Assembly (NCBI GenBank): GCA_017311315.1
Contig: CM029664.1
Location: 45,662,510 to 45,726,509 of the forward strand
DNA: 64,000 nt
Direction of reading: 5' to 3'
Source: Dendrocalamus latiflorus
Lineage: Eukaryota; Streptophyta; Magnoliopsida; Poales; Poaceae
The notes under the pieces were generated by a model. The model did not search any database, was not told the origin of the DNA, and saw nothing but the letters and a program-made list of their open reading frames with translations. Each line of letters starts with the position of its first letter. The first letter of the stretch is position 1. Positions 47,095-59,900 of this stretch are shown here, in pieces. The position numbers and the translations under genes were made by a program.

Positions 47095-49540
47095 GTGGCG
47101 ACCAGACGAGCTCGGTCTATTGGGGCAATCCTTCATCGAGTGCCTGAATGTCTTGCATATTCTACATTTCACTGTGCGGGTAATACTGGTATGTTGGCTC
47201 ACATCCATGTCATTCTGGAAGCGCCATGTCTGCCGACGTCCCTTCGCGGTTATCTTCAACTACTTATTGGGGGCCCATTGCAACATGTCTGGCCAAAGAT
47301 CCATGTAGTTCATGTCCAAGCCGTAGGAGTGAAACTCTTCACTCAATGTACTAAAAAGATGTTGCATGTCATAGTGCTTTGAGATGTACGGCTTGGACAT
47401 CTGTCTCATTTGCACGCATGCCTTATACACATTCGAGCGTGGCTTGTATAGGAGCTTCGGCTTGTTGCAGGTGCATCTTTCCACATCACCCAGAATGCAT
47501 GCCTGTTTCATTTCACCCCTGGCATGATTCTTCACATATTTCTGTCAAAGCCTGATCTCATACTTCCTTCAGAGGCCATCGATTACCCATATATCATGCA
47601 TTTGGGCTTTCTCCATCTTCTGTTCCATGTGGCTCTGCATGTTCTTGGACCATTTTTTGCCTTTGTCTATTTGATGCCTAGATGCGGTGGCTCTATTGAC
47701 GAAATAACTGATAGTGCGAGTCTATATCTCCTCCACGATCGCGGTGATGGGGAGGCACAACATGCCTTTCAGGATTTTGTTGTACATCTCGAACATGTTG
47801 GTTGTCATAATCCCATATCTCACACCGTCCGTGTCATAGATAAGGGACCATTTCTCTAATTTAGGAGTGTGCCGACAAATCCACTCTGAGAAACTTATGG
47901 CGCCGTGGGATTGCTCCCCCTCCGTAATTTTTCTTTCTAGCTCTATCCAGATGGACTCGAACTTTTGCCTCTGGTTTTGCAGACACAATGCCATAAACAT
48001 CTTTAGAACTTCCTAGCTGCGGAACTATGTGAACAAGTTATATGCAAGATGCCTCATGTACTATCGGGTTCGCACGTCATTCCACTAGTGAGGGGGTTCG
48101 GTCTCATGCTGCATGGTGTCAACTCGGCCATCAACCCAGCATTGTGATTCATGTGACCCAAACATTGGGTCCGTCCCCAACCATCGCTTGCTTCACGATT
48201 GCCAGGAACCAGAGCCAACTAGACATATTCTCGCTCTCCACAATGGCAAATGCCACTGGAAGAAGTTGGTTGTTCACGTCGGCCATCACTACGGTGAAAA
48301 TGGTTCCCTTGTAACTCCCTATGAGGAAAGTGCCATCCACTATGAGCAAAGGACGATAAAACTTGAAGCCCTCAATAGCCTTGGCGAAAGCCTAGAATAA
48401 CCAATCTAGTATAAAGCATTTAGGCCCTTCGTCAGCATCTGGATGCTCAAGCTTGTTTACGTACATACTGGGGTTTGATTCGGCAATCTGGTGAAGCAAT
48501 CTCGACACAAAGTTGTACGCCTCTTCGTACGTCCCGTACATAGACTCGATGACCTTCTGCTTGCTTCATCGGACCTTACTGTAGCTGACTGGATAGCCAA
48601 CCAAATTGGTGGCTTCTGACATGAGCATCTTCAGGGAGACGGACACGTCCTCTACAACTAGATGGCTGATGATGCTTGCCACATATGCGGAAGTCATGTT
48701 CCGATGATGGCACAGAGGCTCGTTGAGCATGCAAATGTGGTCGATCATCGCCTTGAGCGAGAAGACCAAGTCAAAAATCTTGGCTCATTGAGTGCTGACC
48801 TTTGTAGGGCATCCTTCCACAACGCACTTCACTGCTTAATTGGGTGGGTTGGATCGATGCACTCGGTAGACACGGTTGATAGACAAGGTGTACCATATAA
48901 TAGCTTGTTGCACAACCGCCTTACTAGAGAAGCGCTGCCCAATTAGGAGGGTGTCAGCTTAAAAACCTCACTGGGACCTTTCTTCTTGCGGCAGTACAAG
49001 GGAATGCACCACAACATCATCGAGTCTTGAGGACACATTGGGCACCTCCGATGACACAATTCCCCCGGGTGGACCACCCGTTTGCTGCGTGTCATCCTCG
49101 ATATCATCAGAGTTTGGGTTAGTGTCCTCGTCGGACTCCAACCCAAGCGCCTGGTCTGGTAGATACTCATGGCAGTCAATGCGAGCTAACCACCACATGC
49201 CCAGCCTATCATTCTGCACGAAATTAGGGGCGAGTCTTCTCTTCAATACAACACATTCAGTGGTATCATCTTGAAGCTCCACTTGTGGTTCCCCAGGTGT
49301 CGAGGGGCCGGGCACATCAACGTTTTTCGACGCCAAGCGCACGAAACTCAAATACACCATCGGCCTCCTATAAATGGCCGCCTCAGGCTGAGAGGCAATT
49401 TGCATGTACTACCTCCATGCTGCGGTGCCATTCACCTTCACGAGCTCCCACACACCATTGGTGCAGGTGATCCCCTCGATCGTAAGTTTCATCATCATTG
49501 CCTCTATGGCGAACTCCCTTTGGATGCAGCTTCATAGCTT
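47095..49540 (-). pseudogene. Mutator-like (MULE) transposase, decayed
   Basis: Read leftwards in several frames. An acidic N-terminal region (49405-48968) is followed by MuDR-type N-terminal pieces (YTLSINRVYRVHRS, MTSAYVASIISHLVVEDV). The transposase core has LLIVDGTFLIGSYKG near 48349-48300, with the first catalytic Asp, and LPVAFAIVESENMSSWLWF. The SDRH motif expected near 48150 is destroyed, though HNAGLMAEL survives in a shifted frame. EVLKMFMALCLQNQ, RYGIMTTNMFEMYNKILKG, a SWIM-like RCTC..VYKAC and a CCHC knuckle (CRICKTFRHSMKDC, near 47140) complete the MULE order. Many stops and frameshifts. Terminal inverted repeats were not located. Confidence 0.85.
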
Positions 49541-50439
49541 ATGAATATTCATGACGCCAAGCCCCTCGCCCGGAGCACCTTGTATTGACATGTCAATAGG
49601 TCCGACCCATCGGATCCAGCCCGTACAAGACCATTGTTGTAGAACATTGTCAACTGTTCCATGTCTACGACTACCTAAAGCCACAATAACCAGATCCGCA
49701 GTAAGCGTTACAACAAAAAATGATGACAAACAGTATGCAAGTTAGTGATTACATGTGTGTAACTACATACGAATAATTCATTAATTACCAACAATTTGAT
49801 GACCCATCAGAAAAAATATGAGTGATTTAGTGCCGTTATCCTTAGCACTTAATTAGTTAGCACTTACTCTTTATTTCATCCTAACTAATTGCCACTACAG
49901 TAATTATTACTGCTAAATTACACACTACCATATAAAATAATTTATCAGTACCGTACGTACTAAAAAATACTAAAAACTATGTCTAAATTAATATGACCTA
50001 TTTACTTTATAATACAAACTACATTAATTATAGCAAACTAAATAACAGTAATTAATTAGGACTACAGAAATAACATCGAAGGTATACAATAAAAAAATTA
50101 TCTATCTTTTACAAGAAGCAATCAGCGCGAACGCTTCAATTTCATGCGTTGGCAAACCACGTGAAATTCACAGCAGACATAACGTGCCGCTGCAATTAAT
50201 CAGCAAGTAATGATTAGGCAAGCTCCTGCGCTGTACGTGTGATGTCGGTAACAGGGTAATGATACGTAATTCTAGTGAGTAGCATAGTAGGCTGTCATCA
50301 TCCTCACATAAGCGAGTACGATGCATCTTCGCCTCGGTTTTGGCTGCCTACGCGCTAAAGCGCCCCGCCGAGCCGTTCTTGGCGCCCGTTACACATGCCG
50401 CTATGCTAGTCCGTGCCTAGCCGATTCACTTCCTGCGCC
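49541..50439. other. AT-rich non-coding stretch right of the MULE
   Basis: 49790-50110 is AT-rich without frames. Nothing else recognised. It may contain the outer part of the MULE. Confidence 0.4.
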
Positions 50440-50442
50440 TTA

Positions 50443-50685
50443 GAGCAAGTCTTATAATACAGCCTTCAGCTGACTGTATAGATACTTACAGCCCACTTAT
50501 CAGCCTACTCATATAGTAGTTACAGCCAACTGAAGGCTGTATGATCTACCCCTTCCTCTCACAAAGTTTCTTGGTTCTTGTGCTTCAGCTGGCTGTAAGC
50601 TTACAGCCCACCTCTCTTCTCTCTCCTCCTCTCTCTCCTCCATCTCAGCATACAGCCAGCTTATAGCCTCTTATAATACTTGCTC
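50443..50685. mobile_element. Tourist-like MITE (243 bp)
   Basis: Ends are GAGCAAGTCTTATAA and TTATAATACTTGCTC, flanked by TTA (50440-50442 and 50686-50688). Internal TACAGCC/GGCTGTA words repeat in both directions. No transposase. Confidence 0.85.
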
Positions 50686-50772
50686 TTACCGCCCGCCCGA
50701 CGGGCTGACCGCCTGCCTCGCGCGCGCCCGCACGTCCGCTGTGTCGCTCGCTATGGCTCTATCAGAGCATTG

Positions 50773-50956
50773 TACAATGCAGATATTTAAAGAGATACTT
50801 AACAATAAAAAAATGATTTTTTTTGGCCACATAGAATAGATAAGATGCTTATCTTGAAGAGATGATTGTATTGGAGAAAATAACTTTTGTATGAGCGTTT
50901 GATGATATGACTATATTCTCTCTTTAAGCATTCATATATAAACATCTTGCATTGTA
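50773..50956. mobile_element. short TIR element (MITE-like)
   Basis: The left end TACAATGCAGATATTTA pairs with the right end TAAACATCTTGCATTGTA. Length about 184 bp, AT-rich. The target duplication is not clear, so the superfamily is open. Confidence 0.6.
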
Positions 50957-52485
50957 TATGTCCTCGGCATCAACCTATGGCTGCGCCTAGCAGGCCAGCC
51001 TCAGCCGCCCCCGCCACGTTCGCCGCTGCTTTCACTGCCGCCGCACAGCTTCTGCCACGCCCCACCTTGGCAGCCGCGCGCTTCCAACTTGACCCCGTCG
51101 TCCCCGCGCTCCGCGCCTCACGGCCGACGTGCGTGCTTGCGTACGTGCCGCTCAGCCGCCGTGCCCACCCACCCACTTCTGCCGGCCGCGCCGCGCTCGG
51201 GCGCGGGGCGCTCGATTGGTGGGGATTTGGCGCCGCCGATGTGGAGTCCAGGAGGCACAAAACTACCAAGTGCATTTTACCAGCGCATGATCAGTTCAAA
51301 TGGGCGACACGCGATTGTACCCTTGCCCATTATGCAATGCAAGTGCGGAGTTCTTACGTTGCCCTGGATTGTCCCCGTACGTACAGCCCGGTACGCATTA
51401 AACACCAAAAATACGCGATAGATTCCATTAAAGCACTCCGCACATGTAATATATTTAGAGAACATGGCTTGCTTGATGGATGCAATAATGAGGATGGGCC
51501 GGAGGGAGGGACCCACCACGTCCAAAGTGGAGTAAAACGTAGCCAAGTGAAGTGGGATACACAGGCACATATACACCCGGCACGGCACGATCTGCAGTAG
51601 GACCTGGCTTAGGTTATGCTCTTTTAAGCGGTAGCAGGTGGTTTTTGGCCGTAGACGATGAATGGTAATAACTGATAAAAAGACTGTAAAAATATAAAAT
51701 AAAAAAAATTTATATGTGATTTTAGCCGATATAGATGAAATCGTTACAATGTCTACTATAATCAACTTATAGATAGGGGTGGACATTTTTATACCAAACC
51801 GAAATACCGAACCGAACAAAAAAATTACAGTTTATTCGGTGTATGGTATTCGGTGCGGTTTATATTTTCATGCTATTCGATTTTTGGTATGGTTTTTAAG
51901 TCACGAAAATTGAATTAACCGGATATTATTTTTCTCTTATGTAAATTTGTAGTAAACAGAGACTATTCTCATTTGATTTTGTAGGTATTTTTTAACATCT
52001 CAAAAGGAAGAACATTAATAGTTTCTAGAGATATCATTCGCTCAAAAATAAATCTAGTATGATAAGACTAGACTAAAGAATGTTACTATACGTTAAAGTA
52101 TTGTGCATATTTCGGTTAACCAAAAACCGAATCGAAATAATTCGGTTAATTAGATTTGGTTTTCTATTTTATTTTAGTTAATTTGGTTGTTAACATTTAA
52201 AAACTAAAATAATTTTTTTATTGAATAAACCGAATGCACACACTACTTATAAATTTTATCTTGAAAAAAAATTAAAAGAACTGAAACCGAAAGAAAAAGG
52301 CTAACAGAAACCGCGGTGGGTGGGGCACCTATGGAGTCCTGGACCATCGAAACTTTGAAGACCACACGGCCACACCACGTATATCCGCATTGGATCTGGT
52401 CCAGTCTGGGGCTCGATATTCTTGGACTTTTGCTGCCTGTAGTTCTTTGAGCTAACACACAGCCAGCTTGCATGCTGTACGTTTG
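50957..52485. other. non-coding stretch
   Basis: 50980-51260 is GC-rich with a long but unrecognised frame (see rejected list). 51775-52320 is AT-rich, beginning AGATAGGGGTGGACA, with many ATTCGGT/ACCGAA words (for example near 51800-51870 and 52110-52160); it resembles hAT-type non-autonomous elements, but clean ends were not found. Confidence 0.4.
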
Positions 52486-52769
52486 GCCCCGATCGGTTGG
52501 GCTTCAGCTTCTGGCTTCCAGCTTATTTTTCACTATTCATAAATTTCGTCTTTTTCTGAACTTTTGGCTTTTTGTTGAGCTTTTTTGCTGGTTCTTTTTT
52601 CCCGTATGTGTTTGTATTATACGTAATAGGCTAACATATTTTTTATATTTTTTAATTTTTTTTAAATTTAATTATGCTAAATAAGCATCTGTCAGTTACA
52701 GTGTTTTTTTCATCCAGCTACATTGTTTTCAGCCATAAGCCACCAAAAAAAAAGCCCAACTGATCACCA
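52486..52769 (+). mobile_element. MITE, copy 1 of an inverted pair
   Basis: Left end GATCGGTTGGGCTT, right end AAGCCCAACTGATC. The interior (AATTTCGTCTTTTTCT, TTTAATTATGCTAAATAAGC) is shared in reverse with 56338-56609. No coding capacity. Confidence 0.7.
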
Positions 52770-52855
52770 AAGACAATCTTCCGTCTGTAGAACAGACCAT
52801 CGGTTTTCTCGGAACAGAGGGCGAAAGCACAAGTCGCAGTGTCGTAGCAGAAATT

Positions 52856-54449
52856 TGGAACAATCCAAATTTTTGAAAAAAAAATAAATTTAAGCAAATT
52901 TCATTTAAATTTTGATTTTTTTTTGCCAAATCCAGAAATTCTAGCCAAACTTCCGCATTCCATTTTAGAAAATTCACTTTCAATCGCTGAAACACCCTCA
53001 AACCACCACGTCATCGCCCTGTCCCTACTGTCGTGCGTCACGACGCTATCCGCGCTCGCCAACACTATCTCGCTCGCCCATCGCCTGCAATCACATCAAA
53101 AGTTGCACAGCGTTCGCGTCACCTTGCTGACCACACGTACCCCGACTAATGCCACCACTGACCACACACCACGCCACTCCACCATCGATCCACACCACTG
53201 CAACCTTCCGCCACGAGCTGCTCTACACGCACCGCAGCGCTGCTGCTCACCGTGCCAACTCATGCGCTCACACCAGTGAGTAGCACCCTTGCTGCCACCA
53301 GCTCACTCGCCAGCTCCGCCACTACCGCGCAAAAACCGCTCGGCAGTTCACACGCCGAGCACACTGAGTAGATAAGCGCGAAGGGTGTGACACGCAAAGG
53401 TTGGCTTAAATAGGGGCGAGGAGGGAGAGAGTCTGCGGGCACCATGAAGGGCTTTGTGTGCTAGGTGAGAGAGTGAGTTGGTGATGGAACAAGGTCACGA
53501 CGATGAGACAAGGTCGCGGTGCACAAGGCTCAAGGTGCAGAGGGCTTCAATGTGCTACTTGCACGCGAACACATGCAAGAGGATGAGCTCACGTCCACAC
53601 GAGAGAGAGAGAGAGAAGGAGAGGAGGAAGAACAGTGTCGGCTTACAGGTGGGACCATGGGCCCTAGTTGACAGTGACATGAGAGAGAGGGCAGCAAGGT
53701 TGGGTTGAGTGAGCGAGAGCATGGGTTGGGTCTAATTTGAATTCCAGGTGGTATTTGCACACAAGATTTTTAGGAAAAATTCCTTAGCATCCAGTATAAT
53801 GAAGTTGGGTAAAGTAGAATTTGGGTTATCTTATAGGTAAAGTTGGGCAACTCTGTTGAGTATACGAATGGTATTCGAAATTTCGAATATGTCATTGTTC
53901 CGATCAATGGAGCTATGTTTTTTGGGTGATAGGCATAATTAGAATTTGGATGATTTTAATAAGAAAATTGTGGACGGCAAGAACCCTTGTTAATTAAATA
54001 ATGTTTTGTTGTTTTAATTGCAAAGTTCTTTATCAGCAAACTTGTATCTAATCTTATCATATTATAACCCGTGACTCTATCTAGCTGAACACCTTATATG
54101 GCAGTTAAATAACTTTTCTATGTGGCTTACTGAGTACCTAATGTACTCAAACTTGTTTATTTTCATCAAAACAAACACTTGAAAAAGGAAGGATGCACCA
54201 GCTAATGTGTTAGGGTTACGACCGCACTCAAGTGTTCCTATTGGATTTCATCGGTTCTTCTGAATATAAATTAAGTTTGGGGTTTGAACACTCGTAAAGT
54301 TGTTATAGTTTGGTCGTTAGGTCATATTTTAATCAAACTAATCTTTTTAAATACTTATGAGCATGCATGATATTCTTTTTGTCTGCAACTGAACTCCTAG
54401 GTTGTTGCGGGAAATATGATGGTCTTATTCTTAGAACAGGGTCATTACA
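52856..54449 (+). mobile_element. solo LTR, Gypsy-like (1594 bp)
   Basis: It starts TGGAACAATCC and ends GGGTCATTACA. A perfect 5-bp duplication AAATT lies at 52851-52855 and 54450-54454. No internal coding region or second LTR is present, so it is a solo LTR left by recombination. The segment near 53810-53960 (GTAAAGTTGGGCAACTCTG..GGAGCTATGT) matches 59808-59890 of the larger solo LTR, so the two are related. Confidence 0.88.
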
Positions 54450-56337
54450 AAATTAAGTTTGACTGGTTGCCCATTTCCTAGTTTCCATTAGACGATGATA
54501 CTACTGCTAGCACAAGATCTTGCCTGTTACTTTAGAAAGGCTACCACACCCAGTGGTAGAGCTGTCCAAATGGGGTGGCCTAACTGTGCGGACCTAAGCA
54601 CAGTATTGTTGGCTCTGTCCAAGCACGGCATGGCCCATGGCTAAATGAGCAGTGTCGGCTTGTTCCAACCAGTTGTGCTATACTTGGCTGGCACCTTGCC
54701 ACGGTGGGCCGGCCCGACACAACACAAATAGTATAGTGCCACGCTGGGTACGACCTAGCAACGTTGCCTCATCTTGACTCCTCGTCTTTGCCTTCCTGGT
54801 GCTTGCTCCCTCTCGTGCTCCGCCGCTCAGCCACCTCCTCCCTCACCGACTCGACCACCTCCTCCCTCCTCGACGCTTGCTCCCTCTCACGCTCGGCCGC
54901 CGCCTTCTCAACTCCTCCCTGCATAGCTCGACCGCCTCCTCCTCCTCCCCGCTCCTCCTCTCACAATTCGCACTCCCCAGCTCTACTTTCTTGCTCTTGC
55001 CAGCGTTGACATCGGCAACGGCGGTGCAAGCGCTAGGGAATGTATGGCGAAGGTGGCGCGGACCTCCGTGCAAAACAGGTCATCTTAGACCCATCGTACC
55101 ACACGTGCCTAGACCGACCTAGTACGGCCCGTTACCTCTTTGAACCATGCTTGAGTCCAAGACTGAACCATTAAGTCAACACGACACGAATCGTTTAATT
55201 AATCAGACCAACTAGACTATTTCTAAACTAGTTGTGTCTACACAAATCTGTACTGTGCCATATCGGACGGCCCATGTAACCCCGCTGCCCAGTGGCATGT
55301 CCGGAGTCCGGACTCACAAAACTACAAAAGCAGGGACATTGATGAGTGGTGGGGGTAACAGCCAGGTAGCGCTGCACTGCCGCCTGCCCCTGTCCACCTC
55401 GGTACTAGTGAGTCCAGTCATGTGTTAGGTCACCAAAAGAAACCCCTCTCTTCTCGTCTCCTCTTCTGTTTGCTAAGCCTTTGTGTTACTATCGGAACAT
55501 GCGTTAAATTATTCAACATGAAAATAGAAGCTCGGAGTTTTTTTTACTGAAAATATCAGCAGTGCTTAGTATCCTGTAACATCTTTCTTATGCAATGAAA
55601 ATTTTCAGATAAGAGAGGACAGAAAACATACAGGCGCTGATTTCTTCAGTGCTGCAATTGTAGTCTGGAAGCATGGATTGGCCTTCACTTGCTGTCTTTC
55701 AAGCAAAGGAATCATAATAGGATCCAAGAGTGGAAGCAATTTCGTGTCAACAAGTAATTTCGTGCATATGTCCTCTTGCTAGGAAAACACGGATACGAGG
55801 CAATCTAACAGTTTACCTGCCTTTCTATTGGTTTAAGTTTACTTAGTTGAGCCTTTGACAGAGTTCAGAACTTATTTCGTTGCCCTAATCATAACATGTA
55901 ATGATTTCATATTCATACCACGGTGCCACCGCCACGTTGATCATGAATCGCGGGCTATTTCAGATGGAGGTATGGAAGTCAGTGATGCCATGATGGTGCG
56001 ACTATGTGGCAACTGCCAACCTTTGCAAGATTCTGAATTTCTGATGCATATGATATATTACCAGATGCCAGGAGAGTTGAGAACCGGGAGGCCATGGCCA
56101 AGGTGGGCTGAAGCCCACAACCGACGGGATAGCAGCATGGGCCCTAGACCCGCTCCTGGCCGCGCGCCACCCAGAAGGCCAGAAGTCCATAAGCCTGAAC
56201 CCCTTGTTCGTACTGCCTAGGGACTCCCTGCACCCTGGCTCGTCTATCCCAAAATTGCTCGTGACTCTCAAGGACATGCCGGTCGTACCATAACCGAAGC
56301 ACAACTCGAGTCCTGATCCACCTCTTAGTTGGACGGC
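54450..56337. other. non-coding stretch with repeat-like GC segments
   Basis: 54550-55150 holds GGCCCGACAC/GGCCCGTTACC-type words and C-rich duplications (CCACCTCCTCCCTC) typical of non-autonomous DNA elements. No clean ends. One exon-like segment is listed separately. Confidence 0.4.
55632..55774 (-). other. possible orphan exon fragment
   Basis: On the minus strand an AG acceptor (TAGCAAG) precedes 47 open codons (EDICTKLLVDTKLLPLLDP, then IPLLERQQVKANPCFQTTIA, then ALKKSAP), ending at a GTATGT donor. The amphipathic composition could be from an ARM/HEAT-like helical protein, but the family is not recognised. No neighbouring exon could be joined, so it may be a gene fragment carried by a transposon or a chance frame. 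Confidence 0.3.
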
Positions 56338-56609
56338 CATGCTCAATATGGCTTTTTTAAGTGACTTATGGTTGAAAAGCACTGTAGCTGGCTGAAAAAA
56401 TACTGTAGCTGACAGAGGCTTATTTAGCATAATTAAATTTAGAAATAGAAAAAACATATTATCCCATCACGTATAATGCAAACAAATACAGAAAAAAACC
56501 GGCAAAAAAGTTCAAAAAACCCAAAGTTTAGAAAAAGACGAAATTTATAAATACTGAAAAAATAAGCCAGAAGCCGAAACGAGCGGTATCGATCTCAAAA
56601 GAGGCCAAT
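56338..56609 (-). mobile_element. MITE, copy 2 of an inverted pair
   Basis: The reverse complement matches 52486-52769 across TTATAAATTTCGTCTTTTTC and AATTTAATTATGCTAAATAA. The ends are less clear than in copy 1. Confidence 0.68.
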
Positions 56610-56614
56610 CCATC

Positions 56615-56922
56615 CACAATGACTCCGTCCCCAAGATCTCCAAGCTCGTCGGGCTTCCGACACGACAGTGCCGATATAGTGCCATCGCAGCCAGTCGCGA
56701 CGGAAGGTGTAACTATAGTGACGACAGTCGGTTCGCCATATCGTCCTAAAAATCCCGGGAAATCACACCGCAGCCATGATATCGGACCGGCGATGACCGA
56801 TGAGTCGCGCGATGCGAAGACGGTAGCAGCGGAGCGGAGCGCTGGAAACCTCAAGGACACCTCGCTCCGGCAACATGAAAGGCGGCTAATCCACGACGGT
56901 GGCGACTGCGTCGAGGAAGAGG
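56615..56922. other. GC-rich unassigned sequence left of the large solo LTR
   Basis: It continues directly at 60471 when the solo LTR is removed. It shares weak collinear similarity with 61340-61880 (ATGACCGA, GTAACTA..GACG). No coding assignment. Confidence 0.4.
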
Positions 56923-56927
56923 GCAAC

Positions 56928-59900
56928 TGAAAAGTCCCCAAAAATTCAAAACCAAAAATTTCCTTTCTTTTTGCTGGATTTTGGAGTGAATTCTGAGAAC
57001 TTTCCCTTTTTGGAAAGTTCCCCTCGTTGCCGCTTTCCCTTTTCGGCCGGACGCCATCTCCTCCCCGTTGGCGCCGCTCTCCTCCCCGTCTCTCTCCCTT
57101 CCCGGGCGCCCGCGCCTTCCCCTCCTCTTTGGCGCCCCGCCCCTCTCCCGCTTTCCCTTCCTTCTTGGCGCTGCCCCGCTCCCCCTCCCCCGCTGGCGCC
57201 TCCCTCCCCTCCCCGCCTTCTCCCTTGCGCATGCGCTGCGCGCTGCGCCCGCTCCCGCACCGCCTCTGCGCCCCTGGTTCTCCCCGCGCCCGCGCCGTCC
57301 CGACAACCCCGGTCGGAAACAGTGGGCGCCCCCGCGCCACACGTCGCCACTCCCCTTCCCCGACCCCACCTGCCAGAGGCCGCCTGTCCCCTCCGCCGCG
57401 CGCGGACGCACCCTCGCCCATGTCGTTCGCTCGCCTGCTTCCCGTGCCGTCGCCTCGCCATAACTCCTGTGCAGAGCCGGCGTCACCCCCCATTACGCGG
57501 AGGAGACACTCCACCAGCTCCCATCCCCTCCGGTTGACTCTGACGCCCGCGCCCGTGCCTTCTCCCCTGCGGCTCCATCTCCCCCGCTCGGGTATAAAAT
57601 TCCGCTCCACTCCCCCTCGCACTCCTTTGCTTCTCGAACCACTCCACCGCTCCTATCCGCCTCCCACCACTCCCGAGCCTCTCCCTGAGCCGCCGATTGG
57701 AGCCCCGTTGCCCGTGACTCCGCCATTGCCGTCCCCTGCGCCGGCAAACCCCGAAAGGCAATCTCCCTCCCTCCTTCACCATTTTCCGATTCCTTCGACC
57801 CTGAGCATCACTTCTATGTGCTAATCCTTTTGATGAATGTCCCTGGCCAGGAAAGTCCCTGTGGAGCTCCACCACCGAAGCTCACCGCCGGCCAAGACAC
57901 CCCTCCCGTGGCCAGCCCTGCAGGAGACTCCCCGGCCAGCCCCACCACCGCCAATGTGAGCCCCACACTTCCGAGATCGTGAAATCGCACCCCATTTGGA
58001 TGAATCGCCACCGGAGAGCTCCCGCGCCGCCGCGAACCCGAGACCACCCCCTTCTGCCTCCCGTCCCCTCCGTTGATTCCCTCACCACCCAAACCCCAAA
58101 AATGAAACCCTCTTGTCAAACCGCACCCGCCAGTGCCCGCGGTCGCCGCCGCTGACCCTCCGTGCGCCCAGACCGCCATCGCCGCCGTAGCCCTAGCTCA
58201 GGGCACTGTAGCGGCTGGAGGACGAAGAAGACCCCCTCCCCCGAGACGTGGCTCTTCCCCCTCCGCCCATCGCTCCCGTTGCCGTCTAACTCGGACCGTT
58301 GGATGGCCACCCCCTCCTCGACCGTTGGATCTTCTTTAACTCCACCCCTCGCCTCCGTTGGATCCTCCCGTACCGCTTCGCTCGCCCCGTTGCTTCGCTG
58401 CCGTCCGATCTTCCCCGCTCCTCATCCCGTCCGTTCGCCCCGCCCCCATCCCGGCCATCCACCCAAGCCGCGTGTCGCCCATCGGGGCTACGTAGGCGCG
58501 CGCGGGAGTGAACCGCTCCCCTCAGCCTGCTTCACCGCGCCGCGCTCCCGCGCGCAGTGGGCCGCGTGAGCCGCGCGGGCCGAATTTCCGGCTGGGCCGC
58601 ACAGTAGCCGAGCCGGCCTCTGCACTGTTCAAAGCCATTTTCCTGGATTTATCAATTTCTAAAATCCCAGAAAATCCAAATAAATCCTAGAAAATCACAA
58701 AAAAATCCCAAAAATTCCCAAATTTCACCACTTTGCTCCATTTGATGTCCTGAACCCATTTTTGACCTCAATCCCTCCTGATTCATCCCAGATAAATTCC
58801 TAAAATTTTAATTTAAGGATTTATGCATTTTACTCCTTTTTAAATAGTTTATTTTCCTCGCTTGATTAGTCTCAAGCTGGACTTAATTGTTTTATGTGTT
58901 TGCGCTAGTTTCGGAGATCCCGGAGGTTCAAGTGCAGGCTCAGGATCTAGGTGTTTCTTCGTTCGAGCTAGCTGAGATCATCCAAATCAACGGCAAGTCC
59001 CAAATCCTTTGATCATGTTGCAACCCATGTTATGTAATTATGTTATTATGCTATTTGCATTAAGCTAGTTCTGAAATGTTAGTTCAAAGTAAAATAAAAT
59101 GTTTAGAATGACATGATATGTAGTTAAACCTACCACCGACAAATGCCATGTTAAACTTGTAGCCATGCCTTTGTTAACCCTAGAAATAATTATTTGTTAA
59201 TCTAGATAATTGTAGGTTATCATTATCAAGCAAAGTCTTCACACTAATAAGGTTGTGGCTGCGGGCCAATAGAATTTGGAAAACCCGACTCTAGGGTAGG
59301 GTGGTATGGGACACCGTACCCTAGGGCGGAGAGTGCCGGCGTGCACAAGGTAGGGTAAGGGTTGGGGAAGGAACCGCGAGACGGTCTTCGCCCACCTCTT
59401 ACCCTAGGATTGGAGTTGGGGTAAGGGTGTTGTGGGGCGCCGCGAGACGGCTTTCACCCACCGCTTACCCTAGGGTGGAGGTCGCGGACCTCGGGAAAAT
59501 GTAAGGACTAGACCCTTACGCTGAGCAAATGACATAGTGACCGCTCAACCACAGGTGTTGACTTGTCAACCCTGGTTTAGTACCTGCTCAACTTAAGTGA
59601 AACCCTGCATTGGGAGTCGGTGCGGATCGCGAATCCGGACTATGACAACGATAGGTTCCCACAACTCGGGCCCGGCGTCCTGTGGTGGCCAGCGGATACC
59701 CGAGGATGTGCGGATTCCCCACCTATCGGGTGGAGTGTATATCAAGGGTTGAGCAGCGAAAAGACCCGGTTCCTTAACTCAGTCATGAGGGTTAAGAGTG
59801 CATGTGGGTAAAATTGGGCAACTCTGCAGAGTCAAATAAATGGTATTCGAATATGCCGTGCTCCCGGTTAATGGAGCTATGTCACTTGGGTGATTCCAGT

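Noticed and set aside
50947..51600. 217-codon plus-strand frame
   Set aside because: Ala/Pro/Arg-rich composition follows GC content, no known domain, no splice context, and the opposite strand is also open.
54550..55150. hAT-like non-autonomous element
   Set aside because: Suggestive GGCCCG words but no terminal inverted repeats or 8-bp duplication found.
55855..56220. 121-codon plus-strand frame
   Set aside because: No domain, no clear gene context, and the other strand is open as well.
56528..57824. Long frames on both strands (up to 364 codons) in the large solo LTR
   Set aside because: They lie in C-rich LTR DNA, overlap in several frames, are low in complexity and show no domain.
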